A stretch of 64,000 nt of DNA from Planctomicrobium piriforme (GCF_900113665.1 NZ_FOQD01000020.1:76681-140680); one strand, 5' to 3'. Numbered from the stretch's first letter, positions 36,783 through 44,983 are shown. The notes: generated by a model not told the origin, from the letters alone. A program made the numbers and translations.

Positions 36783-37304
36783 TTGGCTGACGGGGATCAC
36801 AAGTCGCAGTTCATGGGCATGGTGGACGAGCATGGCTCCTCCGTCATGAAGGTGGCGCGCGCCTACACATTGACCAGTGAGGAACGTCAGGATCTCGCTC
36901 AGGAAATCCTGCTCCAGGCTTGGAAATCGCTGCCCAAGTTTGACGGCAAAGCATCCCTGTCGACGTGGTTCTATCGCGTGTCACTTCAGACGGCTATGAA
37001 CTGGCGTCGCAACGACCAGCAGCGCCGGTTGCGGCAACAACCGTTTCTCGACTTTCAAGACTTCGCCAACGCCACCGATTGTGCCGAGGCAGTTCAACAA
37101 CGCGAAGTCGTCGAACAACTCTACGCGGCGATTCATCGACTTCCCAAGACCGATACCGCGTTGATTCTGCTGTATCTCGACGGCTTGAGTTATCGGGAGA
37201 TGGCCGAAGTTTTGGGGATTTCCGAGAGCAATGTGGGCGTGAAACTGAATCGGGCCAAGACAGCTCTGAGCGAACTGATGAACGGGAAAGCCAATGGACC
37301 CTGA
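36783..37304 (+). CDS. ECF (RpoE-like) RNA polymerase sigma factor
   Basis: The product is 173 residues. Region 2 (about 17-77) has SEERQDLAQEILLQAWKSLP and STWFYRVSLQTAMNW. Region 4 (about 118-168) has LPKTDTALILLYLDGLSYRE and VLGISESNVGVKLNRAKTAL. I chose the TTG at 36783 because GAGGGGAGGG lies 8 nt before it; the next ATG (36813) has no such site. The stop lies inside the next gene, which overlaps by 11 bp and encodes a membrane protein. That is the usual layout for a sigma factor and its membrane-bound regulator, although the partner has no recognised anti-sigma domain. Confidence 0.92.
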   Translation: MADGDHKSQFMGMVDEHGSSVMKVARAYTLTSEERQDLAQEILLQAWKSLPKFDGKASLSTWFYRVSLQTAMNWRRNDQQRRLRQQPFLDFQDFANATDCAEAVQQREVVEQLYAAIHRLPKTDTALILLYLDGLSYREMAEVLGISESNVGVKLNRAKTALSELMNGKANGP

Positions 37305-38121
37305 CAAGTATCAACAGGCATGGCAAGCACAGTCGGCCCGCACGCAAATGACCGTCGATGCCGACCTGCTGCTCAAAGAAGTGCAGCGTAATCAGCATCA
37401 TTTTCGGGCGATCATCATCCGTCGGGATTTTGTTGAAGTTGGCGTTGCGCTGCTGTTGCTGCCGCTCTGGATCTTTCTCGGCATCAAGATTTCAACTCCT
37501 TGGACATGGTATTTGGCAATACCGGCCTTGGCCTGGATCGCCGGATTCATGTTGTGGTTTCGGATGCGGCATCCGCAAGTGCCGAGCGCGCCGGATCAGC
37601 CGTTGCTGTTGTGCGTCAAGAACTCATTGACCCAGGTGGAAGATCAAATCTGGTTACTGCGGAATGTCTTCTGGTGGTATTTACTCCCTCCCGGCATTTC
37701 GATCCTCGCGTTTTTTGCCCATGTGACCCTGCTCACCTCTCAAACTTGGGTCGAGGCGTTCTGCGCCGGCGGTCTCTTATTCGGGTTCCTCGTGGGAGTT
37801 TATGGCTTCATTGATTACATCAATCAACGCGCCGTGAGCCTCGACCTTGAACCACGGCGGCAGGAGTTATTGGCTTTGCTCACAAGGCTCGGCGATGAGC
37901 CGATAGAAGAGGGCGTCACGACAAGCGCGACCTGGAGAGCCGAAATTTCCAGCGTTTTCAAACGCTGGTTCATCTGCGCCGTTGTGTGCTTCGCAATCCT
38001 CATCGTGATTGTCGTGACACGCACGAATACTGGTTCCACGAATGTTGAATCAGATCGAAAAAGTGAAACTCAGAACCTTGTTCACACTGCCATTGACGCA
38101 GTGATGTGTGAACTGGTTTGA
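37294..38121 (+). CDS. Multi-pass membrane protein coupled to the sigma factor
   Basis: The product is 275 residues. The cytoplasmic N-terminus of about 50 residues (MDPDKYQQAWQAQ, LLLKEVQRNQHHFRAIIIRR) precedes two hydrophobic segments (VGVALLLLPLWIFLGI, WYLAIPALAWIAGFMLW). A pair near 125-175 follows, and one near the C-terminus (WFICAVVCFAILIVIVV). It overlaps the sigma factor gene by 11 bp. The N-terminal helical part could hold the sigma factor at the membrane, as anti-sigma factors do; this is inferred from the layout, not from a domain match. Confidence 0.82.
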   Translation: MDPDKYQQAWQAQSARTQMTVDADLLLKEVQRNQHHFRAIIIRRDFVEVGVALLLLPLWIFLGIKISTPWTWYLAIPALAWIAGFMLWFRMRHPQVPSAPDQPLLLCVKNSLTQVEDQIWLLRNVFWWYLLPPGISILAFFAHVTLLTSQTWVEAFCAGGLLFGFLVGVYGFIDYINQRAVSLDLEPRRQELLALLTRLGDEPIEEGVTTSATWRAEISSVFKRWFICAVVCFAILIVIVVTRTNTGSTNVESDRKSETQNLVHTAIDAVMCELV

Positions 38122-38354
38122 GAAACTGCGGCCTGTGTTGTTCGACCGAGATCCCAGCCCGCCACGGAGACCGGTAAGAGCCATTTTCATTCGCTCCCGG
38201 CCTCTTCATCCAACATTAGGTGTTGTTGAGACCATCTCGGGACCGATCACTGAATCCTTGTCGTTTCCCGTTGGTTAGGCTTCGGATTTGCAGTCAGCGT
38301 TTTGGCCCGGACGGGCAAGAATTCGCCGCAAATACAAATTGAAAGCCTGCCGCG

Positions 38355-38462
38355 ATGTTCGCGTTCTATGCAAATCAATTGGGCTGCTTCGGTTCAATTC
38401 TGGTCTCGGTTGTCCTCAGCCTTTTGTTATTCGCATTATTGCGAGGCTGTCAGGCAGTCTAG
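38355..38462 (+). CDS. 35-residue membrane microprotein
   Basis: MFAFYANQLGCFGSILVSVV continues as LSLLLFALLRGCQAV. It has a short polar start, LGC-x-GS, and one membrane helix, like small hypothetical membrane proteins annotated in many high-GC bacteria. There is no strong ribosome site. It is 139 bp upstream of the molybdoenzyme gene and same-strand. Confidence 0.45.
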   Translation: MFAFYANQLGCFGSILVSVVLSLLLFALLRGCQAV

Positions 38463-38601
38463 AAGGGCAGTCTGCCGAGGAGATTCAAGACGCTCTCGTG
38501 GTGGCCTGCTGCGGCAGCTCAGAGTCACGGGGTTCTTTGGCCCAATAGATGCTGAGCCTTTTAGACGTTGCTCCATCTATCCGCTCGCCTGAGGCCAGTT
38601 C

Positions 38602-39717
38602 ATGCCGCATCCATCGTCGAAACATTCGGTTCAGTTTGGATCTGACGCTTCTACCGCGTGGAAACCTGGCGGTCTCATTATTCGCGAGAAAGAACCGCTC
38701 AACCTGGAGTTTCCGTTCTCAAATCTGCAAACAGTCATCACCCCGACGAACCAGTTCTTCGTCCGCAGCCACTTTCCAGTTCCCTCGATCTCTGCTGAGG
38801 ATTGGCGATTGGAAGTGACCGGGGAAGTGGATGCTCCTTTTAAGCTGAGCTATGACGAGTTGCGCAGGCTGCCTGCGGAAACCCGGTCTGCAACGATCGA
38901 GTGCGCCGGAAACGGTCGGGCGTTTCTGGTACCGAAGGCGAAAGGCGTGCTGTGGGAAACGGGAGCGGTGGGGAACGCGAACTGGACTGGTGTTCGATTA
39001 TCGACCGTTCTTCAACGAGCAGGTGTCAAACCGCAGGCTTTGGAAGCAGTCTTTCAAGGGGCCGACAGTGGAGTCAGCGAGGAACCGAAATCTCCCGGTG
39101 TGATCTACTTTGAACGCAGCCTCCCTTTGACGAAAGCCAATCGCCCCGAAGTTCTATTAGCTTACCAAATGAACGGACAAGACCTGACTCGGGAACACGG
39201 CTTTCCGGTTCGGCTTGTTGTCCCTGGATGGTTTGGAATGGCCTCTGTGAAGTGGCTCAACAAAATCACGCTCACTGCGACTCCGTTCAATGGATTCTGG
39301 CAAACTCTCGAATACGCTTATTTTCAGGACTCTCCCGGTGGTCCGTCACTTGTGGCGCTCTCAGAGATGGCAGTGAAGGCCACGATTGCTCAACCTGTTT
39401 TTCACGAAACAATTGCCAGTCGTACTGTCGCACGGGTGTGCGGAGCTGCATGGTCAGGCGAAAACGAAATCGATTCCGTTGAACTCAGCATGGATGGTGG
39501 AACTCGATGGGTGACGGCGCAGCTACTCGGAGAACCAGTGCCATACTCTTGGCGCCTCTGGGAATACGATTGGCAGACGCCAGCCAGGCCAGGCCGCTAC
39601 CAGTTGAAGGCCCGTGCGAGAGACAAAACTGGAGAAGTACAGCCCAGCAGCCGGGATCAAAGTCGTCTAGGCTACATGATCAATCACACAGTTCCGCTTG
39701 AAATAGAGCTGGTCTAG
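38602..39717 (+). CDS. Sulfite-oxidase-type molybdopterin enzyme
   Basis: The product is 371 residues. The oxidoreductase molybdopterin domain contains TPTNQFFVRSHFPVP, WRLEVTGEVDAPFKLSYDEL and RSATIECAGNGRAF; Cys101 is the expected molybdenum ligand. Further motifs are VVPGWFGMASVKWLNKI (substrate and pterin pocket) and a C-terminal dimerisation (Mo-co dimer) domain at about 245-371 with VCGAAWSGENEIDSVELSMD. No signal peptide or Tat motif is seen, so it is predicted cytoplasmic. No haem domain is fused and no cytochrome gene is adjacent. Sulfite is the likely substrate by family but related enzymes act on others. Confidence 0.9.
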   Translation: MPHPSSKHSVQFGSDASTAWKPGGLIIREKEPLNLEFPFSNLQTVITPTNQFFVRSHFPVPSISAEDWRLEVTGEVDAPFKLSYDELRRLPAETRSATIECAGNGRAFLVPKAKGVLWETGAVGNANWTGVRLSTVLQRAGVKPQALEAVFQGADSGVSEEPKSPGVIYFERSLPLTKANRPEVLLAYQMNGQDLTREHGFPVRLVVPGWFGMASVKWLNKITLTATPFNGFWQTLEYAYFQDSPGGPSLVALSEMAVKATIAQPVFHETIASRTVARVCGAAWSGENEIDSVELSMDGGTRWVTAQLLGEPVPYSWRLWEYDWQTPARPGRYQLKARARDKTGEVQPSSRDQSRLGYMINHTVPLEIELV

Positions 39718-39730
39718 CCGCTTCAACTCG

Positions 39731-40710
39731 GTGACACCGGCATGCGGTAGCGGTCGCAAACGGGGTTTTACTCTCATCGAACTGCTGGTGGTGATCGCAA
39801 TCATCGCCATTCTAATCGCACTGTTGTTGCCAGCAGTCCAACAGGCCCGCGAAGCGGCCCGTCGCAGCCAGTGCAAGAACAACCTCAAGCAGATGGGCTT
39901 GGCACTGCACAACTACCACGACGTGTACAATCTGTTCCCTCCAGGCGGGACCAGTGCAGGCTGGGGAATGTCGTTCTTCGTCGGAATGCTGCCGTACGTC
40001 GATCAAGCCAACGTCTATAACAAACTGGATTTCAGCGTGAATCCAGCCAGCAGCATCGGTCCAGGCTTCGTGCAGAGCGCGACTTGCCGCAACTTGCAGG
40101 CGCTCAACAATGTTTTGCCTGTTGTATACATTTGCCCCTCTTCTGTTGTGCCGAAAGCAATCTCCCTCAACAGCACTCAGCAATTGCTTCCGTCCTACGT
40201 CGGAATTGCCGGCAACGATACCTACCAGTTTGGTTCGAATGCGGTGACCTCGACTGGGAACGCCCTTTACGGGGTCATTTCCGCAACAGGAGTGCTGATG
40301 GCCTCAAATTCGCCAGGCGGAGGCGCGGTGAACATCGCTTCGATCTTGGATGGGTCGAGCAATCAGATTTTCATTGGCGAGGAGTCCGCATATGGTACCT
40401 CGACTACCAGTAATGCAGTGGAAATCCGCACTTCTCGAATCTACTCCGGCTGGATGGGAGCCAACTGGTCAGATCGCTTGATGAATCTCACGACAGTCCG
40501 GTATCCAATCAACACCAAGGACTCCACCTTGGCGGGAATTCAGGCGAATGGAAACAGCGGCAACAACGTTGGCCTGAATTCGCAGCACACTGGGGGGCAC
40601 ATGGGCTGATAGGAGATGGCACGGTCCGATTCTTGTCCGAGAGCGTCGACCTGACATTATTGAAGAACCTATGCAGCCGGGCCGACGGAAACATTGTGGG
40701 CGAGTTCTAA
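39731..40710 (+). pseudogene. DUF1559 prepilin-like protein gene with a C-terminal frameshift
   Basis: A GTG start gives a basic leader and RGFTLIELLVVIAIIAILIA followed by REAARRSQCKNNLKQMGLAL, the full DUF1559 N-terminus. The frame closes at 40609 after SQHTGGHMG. In another frame the family ending continues directly with LIGDGTVRFLSESV, TLLKNL and NIVGEF, stopping at 40710. A single-base loss near 40603 therefore truncates the protein by 34 residues; sequencing error is an alternative. The gene starts 13 bp after the molybdoenzyme stop and is followed by a terminator nearly identical to that of the DUF1559 gene at 1865. Confidence 0.85.
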
Positions 40711-40733
40711 AACCCCGCTCAGGCTACTGGGAA

Positions 40734-40769
40734 AGCTCGGGAGAACCATTCGTTCCCTCGGGCTTTTTC
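40734..40769 (+). terminator. Terminator of the DUF1559 gene at 39731
   Basis: AGCTCGGGAGAACC pairs with GTTCCCTCGGGCT, then TTTTTC. It matches the minus-strand terminator at 1806-1841 at all but a few bases, including the loop. Confidence 0.8.
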
Positions 40770-40805
40770 ATTTGTTCGACGGGCAGAGGAATAAGGTATC
40801 TCAGC

Positions 40806-40818
40806 CCTGTGTTGTTGG
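40806..40818 (+). repeat. Copy of the TGTGTTGTTG motif
   Basis: CCTGTGTTGTTGG lies 37 bp past the DUF1559 terminator and about 75 bp before the esterase start. The same order (terminator, then motif in the same orientation) occurs on the minus strand at 1841 to 1760. Confidence 0.6.
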
Positions 40819-40892
40819 ACCACGCTTGCGTGCCGAACCGAGCTCCGACAGGATCAGTCTCAGAATCTGATTCAATGAAGTCTAAGGACGCC

Positions 40893-41828
40893 ATGATGAC
40901 GAACCGCATTCGCCTGAAACGCTCGCTCCTGCTGCTGTGGATCTGCGGGATCTCGCAGCTGTCATGTCAGGCCCAGCCGGTGCCGCCTGCTGGCGTCTCC
41001 GTGGAACGGGGAATTGTCTTCGGCAAGGGGGGCGATCAGGATTTGAAGCTGGACCTCGCGCTTCCAAAACGGTCCTCCGGTCTCATGCCCGCGATCATCT
41101 GCGTGCATGGCGGCGGCTGGAGGGCTGGGAACCGTGAAGCCTTACAACCATTTCTCTACTACTTCAGCAATACCGGGATTGTCTGTCTCACCATCGACTA
41201 CCGGCTTGCTCCCCAGCATCAGTTTCCGGCTCCGCTGGAAGACGTGAAATGCGCCGTCCGCTGGCTGCGGGCCAATGCGGAGAAATATCATGTCGATCCC
41301 GACCGGATTGCCCTCTTCGGGGGCTCGGCTGGTGCCCATTTGGCTGCACTGGCGGGAGTAACGAATGGTGAATCTCGCTTTGAAGGCACCGGGGGACATG
41401 CCGCACAAAAGTCCGATGTCTGCGCGGTGATTGGCTGGGCTGGTCCCTACGATTTGACCCTGGCCTACCAGAACTCCCTGCAACAGGGGACGGACGATGG
41501 GAAAGTGACCCGCTTGGCGATGGAAGGGCTCTTAGGTGGCCCACAGCAAGACAAAGCAGAACTCTATCGCCAGGCGAGCCCCGTGGAATACGTCAAACCG
41601 ACCACTCCCCCCATGGTCCTCCTGCATGGAGAGGCGGATACCCTGGTTCCCATCGAACAAGCCGAGCTGATGGAGAAGAAACTGAAAGAAGCAGGTGTTG
41701 CCGTGGAACTTCTGCGACTGGAGGGGGCACAACACAGCACGCTCGGCAAAAATCCTCCGCAGACACTTCAGAAGTTGACCGAGCACGTCAATGTGCTGTT
41801 ACGATTGCCACAAAGACCGGGGAATTAG
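40893..41828 (+). CDS. Secreted alpha/beta hydrolase (esterase/lipase, BD-FAE-like)
   Basis: The product is about 311 residues. A signal peptide (LKRSLLLLWICGISQLSCQA) precedes the hydrolase fold: oxyanion-hole CVHGGGWRAGN, nucleophile elbow FGGSAGAHLAALAG (Ser of GSAGA), acid region VLLHGEADTLVP (Asp) and catalytic His in EGAQHSTLG. This fits the HGGGW esterase group that includes feruloyl esterase-like BD-FAE enzymes. I chose ATG 40893 because AAGGA lies just upstream; in-frame ATGs at 40875 and 40896 are alternatives. It would act outside the cytoplasm on ester bonds of sugars or small molecules. Alone in its transcription unit. Confidence 0.88.
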   Translation: MMTNRIRLKRSLLLLWICGISQLSCQAQPVPPAGVSVERGIVFGKGGDQDLKLDLALPKRSSGLMPAIICVHGGGWRAGNREALQPFLYYFSNTGIVCLTIDYRLAPQHQFPAPLEDVKCAVRWLRANAEKYHVDPDRIALFGGSAGAHLAALAGVTNGESRFEGTGGHAAQKSDVCAVIGWAGPYDLTLAYQNSLQQGTDDGKVTRLAMEGLLGGPQQDKAELYRQASPVEYVKPTTPPMVLLHGEADTLVPIEQAELMEKKLKEAGVAVELLRLEGAQHSTLGKNPPQTLQKLTEHVNVLLRLPQRPGN

Positions 41829-41919
41829 CTGTCGGATCATCGGCGACTGAATGGGATGCTTTGATGGCCACGACACAAGCCGTGATCATCTCATTCCCTT
41901 AAACGAACGCATCATCTCG

Positions 41920-41934
41920 TGTGTTATTGAGACC
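41920..41934 (+). repeat. Variant copy of the TGTGTTGTTG motif
   Basis: TGTGTTATTGAGACC, 90 bp before the microprotein start at 42010. A related form (GGTGTTGTTGAGACC) lies at 38219-38233, upstream of the microprotein at 38355. Confidence 0.5.
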
Positions 41935-42009
41935 AGGACAAGTGAATCAGATCATTTGGTATGGCACTTCACAGACTCTTGTTCGGTTACAATCTGGGAC
42001 GAACGCACA

Positions 42010-42165
42010 ATGCCGGAAAATCCCGCCACTCGCCGCGGCTGGGCCTGGACTTCATTCAACGCGGGACTCGCCGTTGGGCTGACTGTCGGAATCCCGTTGG
42101 GTGCTGTCGGATTCATGGTCCTGGCAAAAATCATGTCGGCTTGGCCGACGATCGCAACGCATTAG
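42010..42165 (+). CDS. Single-pass membrane microprotein, GLAVG family (copy 1)
   Basis: The 51-residue product starts MPENPATRRGWAWTSFNAGL and continues AVGLTVGIPLGAVGFMVLAK. It has a short polar N-terminus, a W-x-W-x-S-F box, GLAVG, a Gly/Pro hinge, GAVG, and one membrane helix. Intact copy 2 is at 42750-42923; broken copies are at 16062-16193 and 62448-62601. The family is unknown to me. It is convergent with a Gln-rich gene (42309-42506) and the two share a hairpin between them; the same pairing recurs twice more in the window. Confidence 0.68.
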   Translation: MPENPATRRGWAWTSFNAGLAVGLTVGIPLGAVGFMVLAKIMSAWPTIATH

Positions 42166-42242
42166 ACCTTCTCAACTCCTCGTTTAGAAGCAAACGCTGA
42201 TTGTTGTGGTCTCAGTTTCCTTGAAGGCCTCAGTTCGGCGAC

Positions 42243-42280
42243 AAAAACCATCCCGGCGAACGAACTCAACAGGGCGGGCT
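42243..42280 (-). terminator. Terminator of Gln-rich gene copy 2
   Basis: On the minus strand, AGCCCGCCCTGTTGAGTT and CGTTCGCCGGGATGG form a stem followed by TTTTTG. It is homologous to the hairpins at 44129-44162 and 62411-62445. Confidence 0.65.
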
Positions 42281-42308
42281 GGGAGCAAACGGGAACGTTA
42301 GTCGTGGA

Positions 42309-42506
42309 CTACCAGTTCTGACTGCTGCCTGATTGAGAAGCCCGGCGTTGCTTTTGACCATCCTGCTACTGTTCGTTACAGCATTCGCCTTCAGTCTTCG
42401 TTCCCTGGCTGTGTTGCCGTCCCGTCTTGCAGCCAGAGCTACAGCTCTGATTCAGTTGATTCCCACCCTGGCCTTGGACACGCTTCTGATCTTGTTGCTG
42501 AGACAT
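42309..42506 (-). pseudogene. Gln-rich small protein, copy with internal stop
   Basis: The frame MSQQQDQKRVQGQGGNQLNQ continues SCSSGCKTGRQHSQGTK, TEGECCNEQ and then TAG where the intact copy (62178-62378) has CAG, followed in frame by QDGQKQRRASQSGSSQNW. Length and ends match the intact copy, so a single nonsense change inactivates it unless read through. The leader TTTCTCTGATGGAGT upstream is shared with the copy at 44202-44408. Confidence 0.75.
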
Positions 42507-42749
42507 TTTCCAACTCCATCAGAGAAAGTTAATGGCTCTGCTTTTCACGTTTGCGGTGGCGACCTGCATTATATTTCACACTCGCCAAATCAGGCGTTGC
42601 CTCGCTCCCGCCTTTGTCCTTGCTCCGCTACAGAATGAAATGCGTTGGCTCGGACACAAGAGCCGCTCCAGCGGCGACAATTTCGTCACCCGTTGCCCTC
42701 TCACCATTCCGTGCGAGAGTGTTTCTCGCCTTCACCGGAAAGAACTCCA

Positions 42750-42923
42750 ATGTCAGTTGACGCTGCTCATCACCGCCTCTGGACTTGGACCTCGTTCTCC
42801 ACTGGACTGGCTGTCGGCGTCCGGTCGGGTGCTGTTGGGCTCTTCATCTTGGCGCAAATTCTGACAGCGTTGATTTCGTTGGCGTACGATGTGCGATCGG
42901 CCAGCCAAATCGGCCATGATTAG
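42750..42923 (+). CDS. Single-pass membrane microprotein, GLAVG family (copy 2)
   Basis: The 57-residue product is MSVDAAHHRLWTWTSFSTGL, AVGVRSGAVGLFILAQILTA, then LISLAYDVRSASQIGHD. It shares W-x-WTSF-x-x-GLAVG and GAVG with copy 1. GGAAAG lies 8 nt before the ATG. Relative to copy 1 the glycine hinge is shorter by about four residues and the C-terminus is longer. A Gln-rich gene (44202-44408) faces it, now separated by the Ku pseudogene region. Confidence 0.68.
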   Translation: MSVDAAHHRLWTWTSFSTGLAVGVRSGAVGLFILAQILTALISLAYDVRSASQIGHD

Positions 42924-43100
42924 TCACACCCTAGCACAAGTGAAACTGATCGAAGTGATTCGCCGTCTTCTGCCGGGCTGAATGCCGACAACCCGTCTTG
43001 ACTCTTCGAATTCAGAGATCACGATAGTTCTTGAATCCGTTCAAACGGAAGGGTTCTGCCATCCATCAACCTACCTGAAAGAAGCACAACTCGCACTTCC

Positions 43101-43394
43101 ATGGACCAGAACGAGAGCCCGGTTCCTAAGCCGCCATGCAGTACCCCGCCCATGCAGAGCCGGGCTCAATTTGATCCTCCAAATTTTGAGGAGCATCTCA
43201 TCGAACGAGGAAAGTATGTCATCCGAGGACGGCTGGCGGGCGGCTTCATTGAGGCCACCTTGCACGTCAAAGATCGGTTTGGGCGGCTACGTCCCTTGCC
43301 GTCGGCTGGTGTGTGGAATTTTGCAGCAAAAGCGTTCGACGAAACGGCGATCGCAATTTTGGAAACATGGGGTCGCCACCAAGGTGTCCCCTGA
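43101..43394 (+). CDS. Possible hypothetical protein
   Basis: The frame starts MDQNESPVPKPPCSTPPMQS and includes FDPPNFEEHLIERGKYVIRG and AAKAFDETAIAILETWGRHQ. Composition is protein-like, but there is no clear ribosome site and no family match. It lies between microprotein copy 2 and the Ku remnant. The surrounding 42924-43619 shows nothing else I can support. Confidence 0.3.
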   Translation: MDQNESPVPKPPCSTPPMQSRAQFDPPNFEEHLIERGKYVIRGRLAGGFIEATLHVKDRFGRLRPLPSAGVWNFAAKAFDETAIAILETWGRHQGVP

Positions 43395-43619
43395 TTGCTG
43401 GCGTCGACAATTCCGCCGGACGGCTCAGAACGCCTACCTGCAAGCCCTCGACCGCCCAGATGGTCGTCATCCGACCGTTTGAACGACGCTGGCGGCTCAA
43501 TTCCGATCCGGCATGTGTCTTGCTCGATATGTCGTGTCGACCAGGGACGAAGAAAAGTTGTTCAAGGACGGACTTGATCCGCGCCGCAGCAGGGGCGATT
43601 TCCTTGCCGAGTTGCTTCC

Positions 43620-44115
43620 ATGCCCCGTCCCATCTGGAAGGGCGAGATGTCGTTCGGTCTGGTCAATGTGCCGATTACTCTCTTTTCGACTCAGCGTCGT
43701 CAGGATCTGATCCTGCATCTCTTGGACCAGCGGAATCATGACCGCATCCGTTGCGAGTAACGTGAATGATGAGACTGGTGACGAGGTTCCGTGAGACCAA
43801 ATCGTCAAAAATTACGAGACAGCATCGGGCGAAAGGGTGTAGGAGGTCGAACTGGCGACTCAGCTCATCGCCGGAATGACCACTGAGTGGGAACCGGAAA
43901 ACTTCCAAGATGAATACCGCGTAGCGGTGCTGGCCATGATCAAAGGCAAACTCTCGAAGGGCGCAGGACGCTCCCATGCCAGCAAGCAGCGTTCATCGTC
44001 GAGTGCGCCCACTATCAACTTTATGGACGTGCTGAAGAAGAGTGTTGCTTCGAAATCGAAGCCAAAACGGACCCCATCTCGAAAGCGAACGACGAAGAAG
44101 ACAAAAGCCAGTTGA
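43620..44115 (+). pseudogene. ku: Degraded bacterial Ku (NHEJ DNA end-binding) gene
   Basis: The frame MPRPIWKGEMSFGLVNVPIT then LFSTQRRQDLILHLLDQRNH is the start of bacterial Ku. It ends at TAA 43758 where the family continues. Sequence resumes in another frame with VNDETGDEVP, a stop, then DQIVKNYETASGERV, another stop, and ATQLIAGMTTEWEPENFQDE, then YRVAVLAMIKGKL and a Lys-rich tail (KSKPKRTPSRKRTTKKTKAS). These are the Ku N-terminus and C-terminus; most of the core beta-barrel is deleted. No LigD gene is in the window. The Lys-rich tail is the DNA-binding extension of Ku. Confidence 0.85.
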
Positions 44116-44128
44116 AGCCGCTGCGATG

Positions 44129-44162
44129 AAAAATCGCCCTGTCGAGTTCGCCCGCCAGGGCT
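44129..44162 (-). terminator. Terminator of Gln-rich gene copy 1
   Basis: On the minus strand AGCCCTGGCGGGCGAAC pairs with the following CTCGACAGGGCG, then ATTTTTC. It also sits just past the Ku remnant on the plus strand. Confidence 0.7.
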
Positions 44163-44201
44163 GCTAACCTGTTAAAGCCCCTGTCTCGGACAGCCTAGAG
44201 G

Positions 44202-44408
44202 CTACTTCTTGTGACCTGGTTGAGTGCCGACAGTAGAACCTTGACGTTGTTTGGGAGCACCTTGTTCCTGGGTGTTCTGCTTGTCGTTGTTGCAATACTG
44301 GCTCTGACCCGGCACGAGTTGGCTTTGCTGACCGCCGTTGGCGCGGTACTGTCCCTGCTGATTGCGGTTTTGATCTTGCAGGCGATTGAATGATCGTTGC
44401 TGTGACAT
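44202..44408 (-). CDS. Gln-rich small protein (divergent member)
   Basis: The 68-residue product begins MSQQRSFNRLQDQNRNQQGQ and continues YRANGGQQSQLVPGQSQYCN, ending GTQPGHKK. About a quarter of residues are Gln. It shares the MSQQ start, the Gln/Asn/Gly composition, the upstream leader (CTGCGAGGGGCAGAGCTG and TTTCTCTGATGGAGTG) and the downstream hairpin with 62178-62378 and 42309-42506. GGAG lies 10 nt before the start. Likely unstructured; function unknown. Confidence 0.65.
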   Translation of the reverse strand: MSQQRSFNRLQDQNRNQQGQYRANGGQQSQLVPGQSQYCNNDKQNTQEQGAPKQRQGSTVGTQPGHKK

Positions 44409-44573
44409 CGTTCGGCACTCCATCAGAGAAACTCGTCCAGCTCTGCCCCTCGCAGCGCCTCTAATCTCAGAATAGGAGGACGTCCGCAAGCGCGGAGACG
44501 AATTTCGTGGACTCAGTGTTCCTAACGGAAACTCCATCAAAATATGATGGACAGATGGCGACGATCTACTTGC

Positions 44574-44744
44574 CTACGTCAGCGCGTTCTTGATGACGTT
44601 GAACTTGTTGGATGCGTTGGTTCCGACCGCTTTCACAGCCGTGAGGCACACGCAGACGATCAGTGCCAGCATGACGGCGTATTCAACAGCGGTGGGGCCG
44701 TCTTCAGAGAGCAGGAATGTCTTAATCGAGTGAAGGACTTGCAT
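44574..44744 (-). CDS. Flp/Fap-type IVb pilin
   Basis: The 56-residue product is MQVLHSIKTFLLSEDGPTAV, EYAVMLALIVCVCLTAVKAV, then GTNASNKFNVIKNALT. The prepilin leader ends before GPTAVEYAVMLALIV, which holds the conserved Gly and the Glu at +5 with Tyr of Flp pilins, then the hydrophobic helix. It would form Flp (tight-adherence) pili after TadV/CpaA cleavage. No tad/cpa assembly genes are nearby, so it is an isolated structural gene; planctomycetes often keep several such copies. Confidence 0.88.
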   Translation of the reverse strand: MQVLHSIKTFLLSEDGPTAVEYAVMLALIVCVCLTAVKAVGTNASNKFNVIKNALT

Positions 44745-44983
44745 TGGTGAGTCTCAGTGTCAAAGGTGTGCCGCACCGCACGAACCCTACGACCCGAGGT
44801 TCCCAAGGCAAATTGGAGTACGACAATTTCCTGACCGCGGTTGTCACCCATCGAGCCTGATTCGAATAACAGATTCAACCAGAACCGGGATCTCCTGATA
44901 GAGGCGTCAACGCATCACAGAAATGATGCTTTTGCTCACCGCCTGCGCCGCCTTTGCGTTAACCCGGCCATTGTCTCCTCGAC

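Noticed and set aside
42333..42638. Plus-strand 101-residue frame rich in Leu and Ala.
   Set aside because: It is the antisense of the Gln-rich pseudogene; Gln codons on one strand give Leu on the other. The same occurs at 62181-62369.
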